This document shows, piece by piece, positions 1 through 8,207 of a DNA stretch of 64,000 nucleotides. Position 1 is the first letter of the stretch. Every line of letters begins with the position of its first letter. The position numbers and the translations under genes are program-made. The stretch covers positions 26,084 to 90,083 of the forward strand of contig JAMPFQ010000004.1 of NCBI GenBank assembly GCA_023664345.1, in the 5' to 3' direction. The notes beneath the pieces are model-generated. The model ran no database searches. It saw only the letters and a program-made list of their open reading frames with translations, and was not told where the DNA came from. Source of the DNA: Lachnospiraceae bacterium. Lineage in GTDB: Bacteria; Bacillota; Clostridia; Lachnospirales; Lachnospiraceae.

Positions 1-1554
1 TTCCACCGTCATCGCCATGCGGTTATAGCCAAGGATCCTCGCCGCCCGGCGGTTCTCCTCGGTAGGTTCAAGCCCCAGATCTTGCAGGATATCGTCCACA
101 TTGGCAAATGCCTTTTTAATGCTGTCTCCCAGGTCGCTCCTGGGAGCGGTCATCAGCGTCTCATACTCTTCCTGGGCCTTTTGATAAGTATCCTGGAGCG
201 CTTTCCCTTCCCCATGGAATTCCTCCAGGGTGGCTGTCGCCTGTCCCTCCGCGAAAGTTCCCAGCACCTGCGCGGGCAGGCCGGGAATCTCCTCCATCAC
301 GGCATTGGTCCGGGTAAAGCTGCGGTATTTCTCCACTGCCTCAGTGTCTCCGGGGAAATACTGTCCGGCGATCTCCGCTTCCGCTTTCTTTAAAGCCTCT
401 ATCAGTTCTTCCATGGGCGCGGTATCAATGGAAAAACCGCTTTTCAATAACTTCACATTGACTTCCGCCGTCATGCGCAGCCGAATCTCCTCCAGCTGCC
501 TGCGGGCTGTGATATCACCCGCGTATCTCTCCAGAATCTCGCTGCTCTGATAATAGGCCGCCACGTCCGCCGCTTTCTCATACAGATTCCAACTCTCTCC
601 TGCCAGGTCTGTGTGGATGGGGTTCTTTCCTTCCGCGATGGCTGCCGCCGCCGCATCGGCAAAATCCTGTTCCGACACGGGAAGTTCCAACTCGCTCAAG
701 GTCTCCAGCCGATCCAGATTCTCCTCTGTCAGCGGATATCCCCTGTCCAAAAGCCACTGCGCCGCCCGTCGGTTTTCCTCATCAGCCTCTCTGCCTGACT
801 GCAGGATCACTTTATCGATCTGGGCTGTCAGGTCAGCCTCCTCAGGCATCCGGGCGCTCTGGGCATAATATCCCCGGATATCCTCCGCGTAATATCTGGG
901 CGCGCCAGCGGTTCCGTTTCCCGCGCCGCTGTTCTGCGCCACATAGAGGTTCCAGATTTCAGCCGTCATCTCATTGTCGATCAGATAGCCTGTTGTCCCC
1001 TCCTCCAGGGGGCGCAGTTGCACCGCCATATTCCACGCCTGTGCCACATCGTTCAGATTTTCCTCCGTAAGCGGGATATCCGCCTGCCGGAAACTCTGCG
1101 CCACAGCTGCCGCCAGCGTCTCGCTGCCCACAGCCGCCGCCAGCGTCTCCATATCGATATCGTCGGTGTAGCCCGCGATATGCTTGCCCGCACGGGCCAG
1201 TTCCGCCTTGATCTTGTCCACGATGGTCACTGCCTCATCGGGATCCAGGCTCTCGAAATGGAATCCCTCCTCCTGCAGCTTCGCGTAATCTTTTTCGGAC
1301 ATCGTGTGGGACATCACAGTCATGTAATCCTGCTGCACCGCCACATTCATGTTTTCCGCCGCCTGCTGCAGTTCAATCAGGCTCTTGCCCTTCTCCCTGC
1401 CGGGACCTGCCACGCTGCCCCACAGTTCCTCTTTCCTGTCCGCAAAGGTCACCTGACGATCCACATGACCGTTCCCACTGCGGTGAGGATACGCTTTCTC
1501 CGCATAATGCTTTTCTGTCTCCACCATTGCCTGCTGCTGAAATGAAATCTTCAA
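1..1554 (-). CDS. Large repetitive protein, DUF6240-like (3' end outside window)
   Basis: An uninterrupted frame of 518 codons runs from a TTG start at 1554 off the left edge, so only the N-terminal part is visible. The TTG is chosen because AGAGG lies 7 nt upstream; the first ATG (1527) has no such site. The protein begins LKISFQQQAM and carries degenerate internal repeats: PLTEENLNDVAQAWN, PLTEENLDRLETL and EPTEENRRAARILG recur about every 130-200 residues, each with an alpha-helical, Ala/Glu-rich surround. No signal peptide or membrane segment is seen. The pattern resembles the uncharacterised DUF6240 family of Lachnospiraceae, often near motility genes; that name is from memory and uncertain. 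No catalytic motif is visible. Confidence 0.6.
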   Translation of the reverse strand, partial: MKISFQQQAMVETEKHYAEKAYPHRSGNGHVDRQVTFADRKEELWGSVAGPGREKGKSLIELQQAAENMNVAVQQDYMTVMSHTMSEKDYAKLQEEGFHFESLDPDEAVTIVDKIKAELARAGKHIAGYTDDIDMETLAAAVGSETLAAAVAQSFRQADIPLTEENLNDVAQAWNMAVQLRPLEEGTTGYLIDNEMTAEIWNLYVAQNSGAGNGTAGAPRYYAEDIRGYYAQSARMPEEADLTAQIDKVILQSGREADEENRRAAQWLLDRGYPLTEENLDRLETLSELELPVSEQDFADAAAAAIAEGKNPIHTDLAGESWNLYEKAADVAAYYQSSEILERYAGDITARRQLEEIRLRMTAEVNVKLLKSGFSIDTAPMEELIEALKKAEAEIAGQYFPGDTEAVEKYRSFTRTNAVMEEIPGLPAQVLGTFAEGQATATLEEFHGEGKALQDTYQKAQEEYETLMTAPRSDLGDSIKKAFANVDDILQDLGLEPTEENRRAARILGYNRMAMTVE

Positions 1555-1589
1555 GATGGTACCTCTTTTCCCAATCACATTTTCATACA

Positions 1590-1741
1590 CACTTCCCGAC
1601 ATGCCGCTCATGGCGGCACAAACAATCGATGAATCGGTGCAAGTCCGGAAGAATCGCTGCTCTTGCGATTCTTCCGTGTGAGATTTAGAGTTTCTCCGCG
1701 AAGCAGCCCTTGCTGCGAGCAGCTAGAAACTCTTCTCACAC
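1590..1741 (+). repeat. Three-hairpin intergenic repeat, copy A
   Basis: This 270-bp gap holds a structured element. Hairpin 1 is GCCGC/GCGGC (1603-1617), followed by the conserved core ACAAACAATC (1618-1627). Hairpin 2 is CGGAAGAATCGC/GCGATTCTTCCG (1646-1676). Hairpin 3 is a long stem with GTGTGAGA/TCTCACAC (1676-1683 with 1734-1741) and AGAGTTTCT/AGAAACTCT (1687-1695 with 1725-1733). Related copies with the same order of parts lie at 16601-16758 and, inverted, 26639-26741. Confidence 0.75.
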
Positions 1742-1822
1742 TTTTATTTCGGTGCAAAAAGGTATTTTCTTAACCGGCGCCCCATACATTTTACGGCATC
1801 TGGCTTTTACGCCGTCTCCGCG

Positions 1823-2611
1823 TCACCTGTCGTCTCTCCGCAGGATCAGCACCACGACCACGGTGACGGCCACGATCATGATATAAAGCCCGGTCTCATT
1901 CCTTTCCTTCAGGGGATCATAGGTATATTCCACCGTTACTGTGCTGTCATGGCCGATTCCTTCAGCGGCATGGCAGCAGACACAGCCCTTTATCAGCATT
2001 TTCTGTTGAAGATCTCCCAACTGCCTGCCGGTAAAGGTCCCTCCCAGTGCCGTCCTGTGATCCGCAGCCAGGCTGCCCCCCGGTATCCAGTCCCTGTCCC
2101 CGGCCTTTTTATACCAGATTGCGCCGCCGTATCCGTAGGGCGCAAAGCCGTCTCCCACTCCAAGGAACAGGCTGTCATTTCCCGCGGGCATGATCCCCGT
2201 GGAAGATTCATAGACCGCATAGATCCGATGTCCCTCTTCCGCCCGGAACGCGAATATATTGATGTAGAACGCCACCGTATACTGTTCGGAACGGGTCCTG
2301 GTCAGGGGCAGGATATCCCTGTTGATCTTCCAGTCCGCGCCGGAGTTTCTCAGGTCGTCAGCGATGAACTGCCTTGCATCACTGTCCAGCGCCTCGATCT
2401 CCTGTGCCAGCATCCCTGTTTTCTCCAGATATCCTTCCGCACTGTCAGATTCCTGGGCTGCAGCCGCGGAATGCGGATAGCCGAGAACGATGATCAGGCA
2501 GAGCAATGCCGGGATCACTTTCAGCCATAGGCGCTTTGCTGCCTGTCTGCCCGTTTCCGGGTTCTGTTGTGGATTTAAATGAACTGCCATATCTTCTGTG
2601 AAAATCTTCAC
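1823..2611 (-). CDS. Membrane-anchored extracytoplasmic protein of unknown function
   Basis: The frame encodes 262 residues from a GTG at 2611, with GGAAAG upstream; a later in-frame ATG (MAVHLN) is an alternative. A hydrophobic segment near residues 29-50 (VIPALLCLIIVLGY, then a run of Ala) looks like a signal anchor. A C-terminal segment (IMIVAVTVVVVLIL) followed by Arg/Asp residues looks like a second membrane anchor with a short cytoplasmic tail. The soluble middle contains a CVCCH cluster that could bind metal or form disulphides. The family was not recognised. It lies alone, in the same direction as the downstream partial gene, separated from it by the three-hairpin repeat. Confidence 0.65.
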   Translation of the reverse strand: MKIFTEDMAVHLNPQQNPETGRQAAKRLWLKVIPALLCLIIVLGYPHSAAAAQESDSAEGYLEKTGMLAQEIEALDSDARQFIADDLRNSGADWKINRDILPLTRTRSEQYTVAFYINIFAFRAEEGHRIYAVYESSTGIMPAGNDSLFLGVGDGFAPYGYGGAIWYKKAGDRDWIPGGSLAADHRTALGGTFTGRQLGDLQQKMLIKGCVCCHAAEGIGHDSTVTVEYTYDPLKERNETGLYIMIVAVTVVVVLILRRDDR

Positions 2612-2687
2612 GCCTGCTACTTTCCTTTTTCAAGTTATACATGGATGGTTTTGGGGTATGTTAATTTCAGGGGTAGAATGTATCCAG

Positions 2688-2708
2688 TTTAGAACAATTT
2701 GTTCTAAA
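2688..2708. promoter_or_regulatory. 21-bp palindromic operator upstream of XRE gene
   Basis: Perfect 10-bp arms TTTAGAACAA and TTGTTCTAAA flank one central base, 71 bp upstream of the XRE start. Such a site is typical of autoregulating Cro/CI repressors. The GAAC-N5-GTTC spacing is one base longer than the GAAC-N4-GTTC LexA/DinR box, so LexA binding is not favoured. Confidence 0.6.
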
Positions 2709-2779
2709 TGTCAATAGAACTTTTGACCGCAATTATACTTAATGTATCCATTCCGTTACTGCTAACCGTAGGTGATCAG

Positions 2780-3004
2780 ATGAGAAAATATGAACGATTA
2801 CGAAATTTAAGAGAAGATTTTGATATGACTCAGTCAGAGGTGGGGGCATATCTGCACATTTCCCAGCGTTCCTATGCCCACTATGAAGCCGGAACGCGGG
2901 ATATCCCGCTGGAGATCCTGATAGAACTGGCAAACCTGTATCAGGTGAACCTGGACTATCTGGTTGGCAGGACGAATGTGAAAGAATCGCTTCCGAATGT
3001 TTAG
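2780..3004 (+). CDS. XRE/Cro-CI family helix-turn-helix regulator
   Basis: A 74-residue protein starting MRKYERLRNLRED, chosen because AGGTG sits 6 nt upstream of this ATG; the longer frame to 2708 lacks a site and overlaps the operator. Nearly the whole protein is one HTH_3 domain: MTQSEVGAYLHISQRSYAHYE is the helix-turn-helix, followed by the usual IPLEILIELANLYQVNLDYLVGR helices. It points towards the restriction operon and ends 32 bp from the end of its nuclease gene. It may therefore be a resident repressor or a controller for that operon; the sequence shows only proximity and an adjacent palindrome. Confidence 0.85.
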   Translation: MRKYERLRNLREDFDMTQSEVGAYLHISQRSYAHYEAGTRDIPLEILIELANLYQVNLDYLVGRTNVKESLPNV

Positions 3005-3035
3005 ACAGATGATCGCGACAGCCGTTTTGCAAAAA

Positions 3036-4262
3036 CTACACTGGGCAGTTTCTCTCTATCAGTTCAGCCAGTTTTAGTATCTCGGACCGATCCATCCTGC
3101 TGTCAATGCCCATCAGATACTTAACATCCATCAGTATCCCTACTACATTTTCATATTTTTTCTTATTGCTTTTCCAATCACCTGTAGCAGATCCAATATA
3201 ATACATTGGCGTTCCAGTCGCAAACTTCTTTCCATGCGAATCATAGGGCATGATGAATGCATTATAAACCATGGGATGTTCACCATCCGCCATGAACTTC
3301 TCACTTTTTGCAATATACTCTCCATAGGCGATCTGCTTATTGATCGAAGCAGACTCCGGCAAATGCCCCGGCATTCCAGACCATCCAAACTTATAGTATT
3401 TTGCATCAAGAACATACACTCTCTTATCTGTCCGCATGATAGAATCCGGTCTTAAAAATGCATTATCCCGCTTTCTGCCGTCCGCCAGTGTCCACGTGGT
3501 CTTAGGAAAGTACTCTTCTTTCTCAGAGATTCCGAACACTCTGTCTATCATCTTTTCCCAGACATATTCAAAGTGATATGTTCCGTACCTGAAATCAGAT
3601 CCTGCATCATCTTTCATGGCTCTGATGACCGCGATCATATTCCTGAACAGCCGCCTGTTCCTATCATTAAAAGTACTCTGCAGCTTATCATTTACCACAA
3701 CAAGCATCATTTTTCTGTGCAGTCTTATCTTAGGTTTTGGAGGAACAAACGATGTGAACAACCAGCCAAACTTCTCAAAGCTCTCATAAACACAATACTC
3801 GTGCACAAGTGTGATCAGTTCATCTTCATTTATGGTATTCTTCTTCACCACAAAATCCAGATAATAAGCTGCATTCTCCTGAAGTAAAGGCTTCTGCGTT
3901 CTGATCGTTCTGCTCCAGTCGATTTTTCCACGTTTTGCGATCTGCCTGTATGTATCCCGTTCTTTATAGTATCCCCGTTCAAAAAAATCTTTGATAAGAA
4001 ACAGATATGCCTGGACCGGAATCCCTGCAGGGCCATCCTGGTCCAGGCCGACATAAACCTCCGATGCTTTTTTATCCGTATGCTTTGCCAATACATTCAT
4101 CAGAGACAGGATATCTTTCCTTAATCCCTTTTCATCCTCGCTTCGATGATATCCCAACGGAAAATTGACTTCATAGTATTCATCCTTACGACGGATGCCA
4201 ACAAAAACATCACTGTCAATATTTGTATTTGTCCGGCATCTGTCAAAGAGCGAATCATTCAT
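3036..4262 (-). CDS. LlaJI-family restriction endonuclease subunit (R2-like)
   Basis: A 408-residue protein, last gene of the four-gene restriction operon. The ATG at 4262 is chosen because it overlaps the stop of the McrB-like gene by 8 nt, indicating translational coupling. The C-terminal half carries the pattern of a PD-(D/E)XK nuclease: RPDSIMRTDKRVYVLDAKYYK gives the Asp and the D-A-K pair of the active site. The family (LlaJI restriction endonuclease, also McrC-like in architecture) works with a McrB-type GTPase partner to cut DNA not methylated by the two cognate m5C methyltransferases. Gene order and protein types match the LlaJI system of Lactococcus, whose recognition sequence is GACGC; the site used here is not known. 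Confidence 0.88.
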   Translation of the reverse strand: MNDSLFDRCRTNTNIDSDVFVGIRRKDEYYEVNFPLGYHRSEDEKGLRKDILSLMNVLAKHTDKKASEVYVGLDQDGPAGIPVQAYLFLIKDFFERGYYKERDTYRQIAKRGKIDWSRTIRTQKPLLQENAAYYLDFVVKKNTINEDELITLVHEYCVYESFEKFGWLFTSFVPPKPKIRLHRKMMLVVVNDKLQSTFNDRNRRLFRNMIAVIRAMKDDAGSDFRYGTYHFEYVWEKMIDRVFGISEKEEYFPKTTWTLADGRKRDNAFLRPDSIMRTDKRVYVLDAKYYKFGWSGMPGHLPESASINKQIAYGEYIAKSEKFMADGEHPMVYNAFIMPYDSHGKKFATGTPMYYIGSATGDWKSNKKKYENVVGILMDVKYLMGIDSRMDRSEILKLAELIERNCPV

Positions 4263-5856
4263 TATCTGCATTTTCCTCCACTTCCGCAGCCTCTTCCATG
4301 TTCTCAGGCGCAGCCGCCTGTCCAAGCATTTTCTGATAGACAGCTCCTTTCAAAACTTTCTTTAATACATCCACTTCCGGCTGGGATTCCCTGAAGATCT
4401 CTATGATTCCGTCTATTGACGATATGTCCTCATTAAAATAGATATAATGATCCATTTTGAAAGCATCATCCCAGAGATATTTAAGTACCTTTTCCGGAAA
4501 TCTGTCCCTGGTAAGTTCGTTGACCTTTGCAAAATATGCTCCTAAACGCTTATCCCCTGAACTGCCTGTTTCTTCACCAAAGCGGATGATCTCTTCATTT
4601 GTGACGGTCACAAATCTGCCCCAGGAAACCTGGCTCCCCTCTATCCGGCTATCCGCATGCCGCGCTTTACTGACATCATTCTTGATGAGGTGCATCTCCC
4701 ATCGCCGCTGAAATGCCGTATCAAGAGTAAACACATTCTGATCCGAAGTGTTCATTGTTGCCAACAATGTCAGATTTGCAGGCATTTTTATGCTCTCATC
4801 CTCATGACCATCTCCGTAAACGATCTTAGCCATGTCATAATTTGAAATATGATACTTTCCAGAACCATCATCATTTCGGTCAAGCAGCTGAAAGATATCT
4901 CCAAAGATTGCCGACGCGTTTCCTCTGCTTATTTCCTCGATGACCAGGAAATACATATTTGCGGGGTCGTCATGTGCTTTTTTAAGTATCCTGGTAAAAG
5001 GCCCCGGCTCAAAAACATATCTCAGCTTTTCTTCCGTTTCACCCTCTTTTCTTACGAGACGCGGAAGTATCTGTCCAACAAAATCCGAATAGGAATAGTC
5101 CGGATGGAACACCACTCTCTCAGAGCGTTCCTGCACGATCATCCGATCGATCTCATGGCTCTTGCCAGCGCCAGGAACGCCATAGAAAAGAATATTTGCA
5201 CCGATCCCCGGAACATTGCTGCTTTCGCCTGAATCGTTCTCCTCTTCTATCATTTCAGTATTATGGTCATTCAGATGCGAAATCGGAGCATGGTGAATCC
5301 AGTCGGAATTCACCAGATAGAAATATATAAATTCCCTCTTAAATGCACATACATATTCTCCCGAACCAGACATTTGCTGGACAAACCCTTCTGTAAGCGC
5401 TCTGGCGATCGTCGTTATCTTGATCTGCTTGGAGATCGGAGTTTCCGGCGATGCCATGGAAAAATTTATTTTCCATGCACAGAAAATCGTCTCAGATTCA
5501 TGTTTATATACACCCAGGCATGATACTTTGTTTCCCTCATTTTTCCTGTCATTGGCATAGTTCAGATACTTTGCCTTCTGTTGGATCCGCTGCTCATCCT
5601 GAAGATTGCTCCTTCCTCCGGGGGTGGTTCCCTTAAGGCACACATAAAAGATCTGATCCCCGTTCCCTCTTGGGATCACGATCCTATAAACTTCCCTGAG
5701 CTCATTATTAACGGGAGAGACATCAGCCCCGTCAAACAGATCATCTATCGCTGTTCTTAATTCATTTTCAACCTGATCTGCACTTAAAGCCATGGACCTG
5801 TTATAGTCTGCTGTCACAAGCCTGCCCTTTCCTACCGCCCATTGATACTCTGACAT
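4255..5856 (-). CDS. McrB-like AAA+ GTPase of LlaJI-type restriction system (R1-like)
   Basis: A 533-residue protein. The start MSEYQWAVG is preferred over an upstream ATG (5922) because GGGAGG lies 7 nt before it and the longer form would overlap the methyltransferase gene. The N-terminal ~200 residues are presumably the DNA-recognition domain. The AAA+ core has Walker A GVPGAGKS (about 226-233), a McrB-type Walker B LVIEEISRGNASAIFGDIFQLL (about 300-321) and the sensor MNTSDQ (about 368) followed by LDTAFQRRW. McrB-family proteins use GTP to drive translocation and activate the nuclease subunit, here encoded by the overlapping downstream gene. The C-terminus is a Glu/Ala-rich tail. Confidence 0.9.
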   Translation of the reverse strand: MSEYQWAVGKGRLVTADYNRSMALSADQVENELRTAIDDLFDGADVSPVNNELREVYRIVIPRGNGDQIFYVCLKGTTPGGRSNLQDEQRIQQKAKYLNYANDRKNEGNKVSCLGVYKHESETIFCAWKINFSMASPETPISKQIKITTIARALTEGFVQQMSGSGEYVCAFKREFIYFYLVNSDWIHHAPISHLNDHNTEMIEEENDSGESSNVPGIGANILFYGVPGAGKSHEIDRMIVQERSERVVFHPDYSYSDFVGQILPRLVRKEGETEEKLRYVFEPGPFTRILKKAHDDPANMYFLVIEEISRGNASAIFGDIFQLLDRNDDGSGKYHISNYDMAKIVYGDGHEDESIKMPANLTLLATMNTSDQNVFTLDTAFQRRWEMHLIKNDVSKARHADSRIEGSQVSWGRFVTVTNEEIIRFGEETGSSGDKRLGAYFAKVNELTRDRFPEKVLKYLWDDAFKMDHYIYFNEDISSIDGIIEIFRESQPEVDVLKKVLKGAVYQKMLGQAAAPENMEEAAEVEENADNE

Positions 5857-5890
5857 AAGCTGCCTCCCATGTTTTGTCTTTGTGAAAGCT

Positions 5891-6949
5891 TCATTCCCTA
5901 AAATATTGTTCCATGATCGCATCCGCTATTATGTTTGCCATCTTTACAGGAACCGCATTACCAACTTGCCTCCACTGATCGCGGAAATCTCCACACAGTT
6001 CATAATCATCATCAAATGTTTGTATTCTTTTGATCTCATTTATCCTAAGAAACCTGTTTTTCCAATGAAATGGCCCCATATTATTTGAAAAGCTTGCCTG
6101 TATGGTCCATGACGGTCTGTCCGGAGACAACTTTAAAAGAAATGACCAGTACCGCGATCTCCACTTGAATATCGGATCCGGATATCCTCTTTCCGCAGTA
6201 AAATAAAGATAGTTATCGCCGGGTGGAACCAGCTTGAGCAGATCCTTATGCTTGGATCCCGCCTGCATTTCAGCGTCCTCGGGAAGATCGTGATCCAGAT
6301 CACCGATCGCATCGCCACATGTCATCCAGGGCTTCTTATCTCCACGCTTTTCTTCCGGAACTTTCTCAGGGTCATAATGCGTTTCCTCCGGAAAAACAAA
6401 AGGCCTGCCCTCTCCACGTCTGATCCCAACGCACATGAATCGTTCCCGCATCTGAGGGACGCCATAATTGGCCGTATTTACAACCTTATACGTAATATCA
6501 TATCCATATTCGTCGGCACGCTCTTTCAGGAGATCAAATGCCGCCTGGTGAGGCTTGTACACAAAGCCGAATACATTTTCAAAAAAGAACACTTTAGGCC
6601 TTATCTCATACAAAGCCCTAAAATATTCATATAACGTGAAAGAATTTTCATCCTCCAACGCCCTCTTCTTGTCAGTCCTGTAAAATCTGGATTTGGAATA
6701 TGCCGGACATGGCGGTCCACCCACCAGAACATCAATATCAGATCTCTTCATGCCAATCTCGGCAAGATATTTATCATAATCGATTTTCCTGATGTCATCG
6801 CAGACAACCAGCTGCCCCACTTTATTTTTTTCAAGGGTATCGCAGGCAGGTTTCCAGAAATCCGTGGAGAAACATATATCAAAGCCTGCTTTCTTAAAAC
6901 CACAGTCTATGCCGCCACCACCGGAAAAAATGCTTAATACGTTCGGCAT
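5891..6949 (-). CDS. DNA (cytosine-5) methyltransferase, second of LlaJI-type pair
   Basis: A 352-residue C5-cytosine methyltransferase. It has motif I FSGGGGIDCGF (8-18), motif IV GGPPCPAYS with catalytic Cys81, motif VI ENV, motif VIII GVPQMRERF and motif X GNAVPV near the C-terminus. It uses SAM to methylate cytosine in one strand of the asymmetric recognition site while its partner handles the other. Its start overlaps the previous gene's stop in a TAATG arrangement, so the two enzymes are probably translated in fixed proportion. The variable region between motifs VIII and IX is the likely target-recognition domain. Confidence 0.93.
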   Translation of the reverse strand: MPNVLSIFSGGGGIDCGFKKAGFDICFSTDFWKPACDTLEKNKVGQLVVCDDIRKIDYDKYLAEIGMKRSDIDVLVGGPPCPAYSKSRFYRTDKKRALEDENSFTLYEYFRALYEIRPKVFFFENVFGFVYKPHQAAFDLLKERADEYGYDITYKVVNTANYGVPQMRERFMCVGIRRGEGRPFVFPEETHYDPEKVPEEKRGDKKPWMTCGDAIGDLDHDLPEDAEMQAGSKHKDLLKLVPPGDNYLYFTAERGYPDPIFKWRSRYWSFLLKLSPDRPSWTIQASFSNNMGPFHWKNRFLRINEIKRIQTFDDDYELCGDFRDQWRQVGNAVPVKMANIIADAIMEQYFRE

Positions 6950-8010
6950 TATTCTAAACTCTCTTTCAAATATTCGATCATCGCTTTGCCCATCAGGCAG
7001 GGAACCGCATTACCGATCTGCTTTTGTATTGAGCGCCTTGTCCCACAGAATTTATATCCTTTGGGAAATGTTTGGATCGCCGCCAATTCCGGCACTCTTA
7101 ACCTTCTATTATCCCAATGGAACGGGCCTACCCACGGGCCGGGCTGTGCACAGACAGTCCATGACGGCTCATCCGGGGACAGTTTGAGCAGAAAGTTCCA
7201 AAATCTCTTATCGGCGACAAATTTGGGATTCGGATATCCGGCCCAGGCAGTTAACGCTTTATAATTTTGTCCCGGCGGAACTTCGCACAGATCCTCATAA
7301 TATGTACCCCCCTCAGTGACTTCATATTCTTCAAAAAACTCATCTCCGTCGTAGCCAGCGATCGCCTTTCCTGCTGTTTCATATGGTTTGAGTCCTGTTT
7401 CCCCGCATCTTTCCGGCGCACAATGTGTTTTGACAGGTTCATCTCTTTTGAATGTTCCTTTGGTACCTATGATAAACAGTCTCTTCCTTTTTTGCGGAAC
7501 CCCATATTCCAACGCATTCGCTCTGATGATCCGATGATCATATCCGGCTTCCGTTATGATCTCGATAAATCGATCAACGATCGCTTTGTTTGTCGGATGC
7601 ATCAGACTTTCAACATTTTCAAACAGGAAACCATCCGGATGAATATCCGTGACCACTCTTAAGTATTCGTTTACTAATGTTGCCCTGGGATCATCGATCC
7701 CTTTTCTTATATGATTTCCGACCCAGTATCCTGCCTTGGAAAATGGCTGACATGGCGCTCCGCCAATAACAATAAATTTATCCGGTTTGTTTTCTTTCAC
7801 AATGTCAGAAAAAACGCTGCTGTCTATCTGATGAAGATCTCCCTCAAAGATTTTAGTCTTTCCAAAAAACTCTTCGTTAGCTTTAAGGGTCTCAATGCAA
7901 TCCGCATCAAGATCTGTGCTTGAGATCACCGGAATCCCAGCCATAAAACCGGCAATATCCAGACCTCCAGCCCCTGAGAACAAACTGACAGCTACTATAT
8001 CTTCACTCAT
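6949..8010 (-). CDS. DNA (cytosine-5) methyltransferase, first of LlaJI-type pair
   Basis: A 353-residue C5-cytosine methyltransferase. The start MSEDIVAVSLFSGAGG is chosen because AAGGA lies upstream at normal spacing; a GTG 48 nt earlier is less likely. It shows motif I SLFSGAGGLDIAGF, motif IV GGAPCQPFSK with catalytic Cys87, motif VI ENVESL, motif VIII GVPQKRKRLF and motif X GNAVPC. It shares layout and several blocks with the next gene (for example FLLKLSPDxPSWT and GPFHWxNRxLR), so the two arose by duplication and diverged, as expected for enzymes that methylate opposite strands of one non-palindromic site. First gene of the operon. Confidence 0.93.
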   Translation of the reverse strand: MSEDIVAVSLFSGAGGLDIAGFMAGIPVISSTDLDADCIETLKANEEFFGKTKIFEGDLHQIDSSVFSDIVKENKPDKFIVIGGAPCQPFSKAGYWVGNHIRKGIDDPRATLVNEYLRVVTDIHPDGFLFENVESLMHPTNKAIVDRFIEIITEAGYDHRIIRANALEYGVPQKRKRLFIIGTKGTFKRDEPVKTHCAPERCGETGLKPYETAGKAIAGYDGDEFFEEYEVTEGGTYYEDLCEVPPGQNYKALTAWAGYPNPKFVADKRFWNFLLKLSPDEPSWTVCAQPGPWVGPFHWDNRRLRVPELAAIQTFPKGYKFCGTRRSIQKQIGNAVPCLMGKAMIEYLKESLE

Positions 8011-8106
8011 AGTTGCATCCTTCCCGTTTGCACAAAATCTACATTGCGCTTTTTCCACTCTTGATCCACTCAGATCCTATCCGCTTTTCGTCATTCGCCG
8101 CTCGCC

Positions 8107-8145
8107 GAACATGCAAGCATGTTCTTCTCGCTAACGCTCATTATA
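8107..8145 (-). promoter_or_regulatory. Extended -10 promoter and overlapping palindrome for the restriction operon
   Basis: On the minus strand TG-A-TATAAT (TATAAT at 8145-8140) forms an extended -10 element; no good -35 box is seen. About 16 bp downstream, over the likely transcript start, is an inverted repeat GAACATGC/GCATGTTC (8107-8124). It could act as an operator or as a 5' hairpin. The surrounding bases resemble the 99-bp repeat element found at 26929 and 45199 (shared CATTCGCC, ATGCAAGCAT, GCTCATT). Confidence 0.5.
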
Positions 8146-8207
8146 TCACAGGATCAACTGATTTTCATGTCTTTAGGGTGTATAGGGATCACGGCATCCC
8201 TCATACA

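Noticed and set aside
2688-2708. LexA/DinR box
   Set aside because: The spacing is GAAC-N5-GTTC, one base longer than the Gram-positive LexA consensus.
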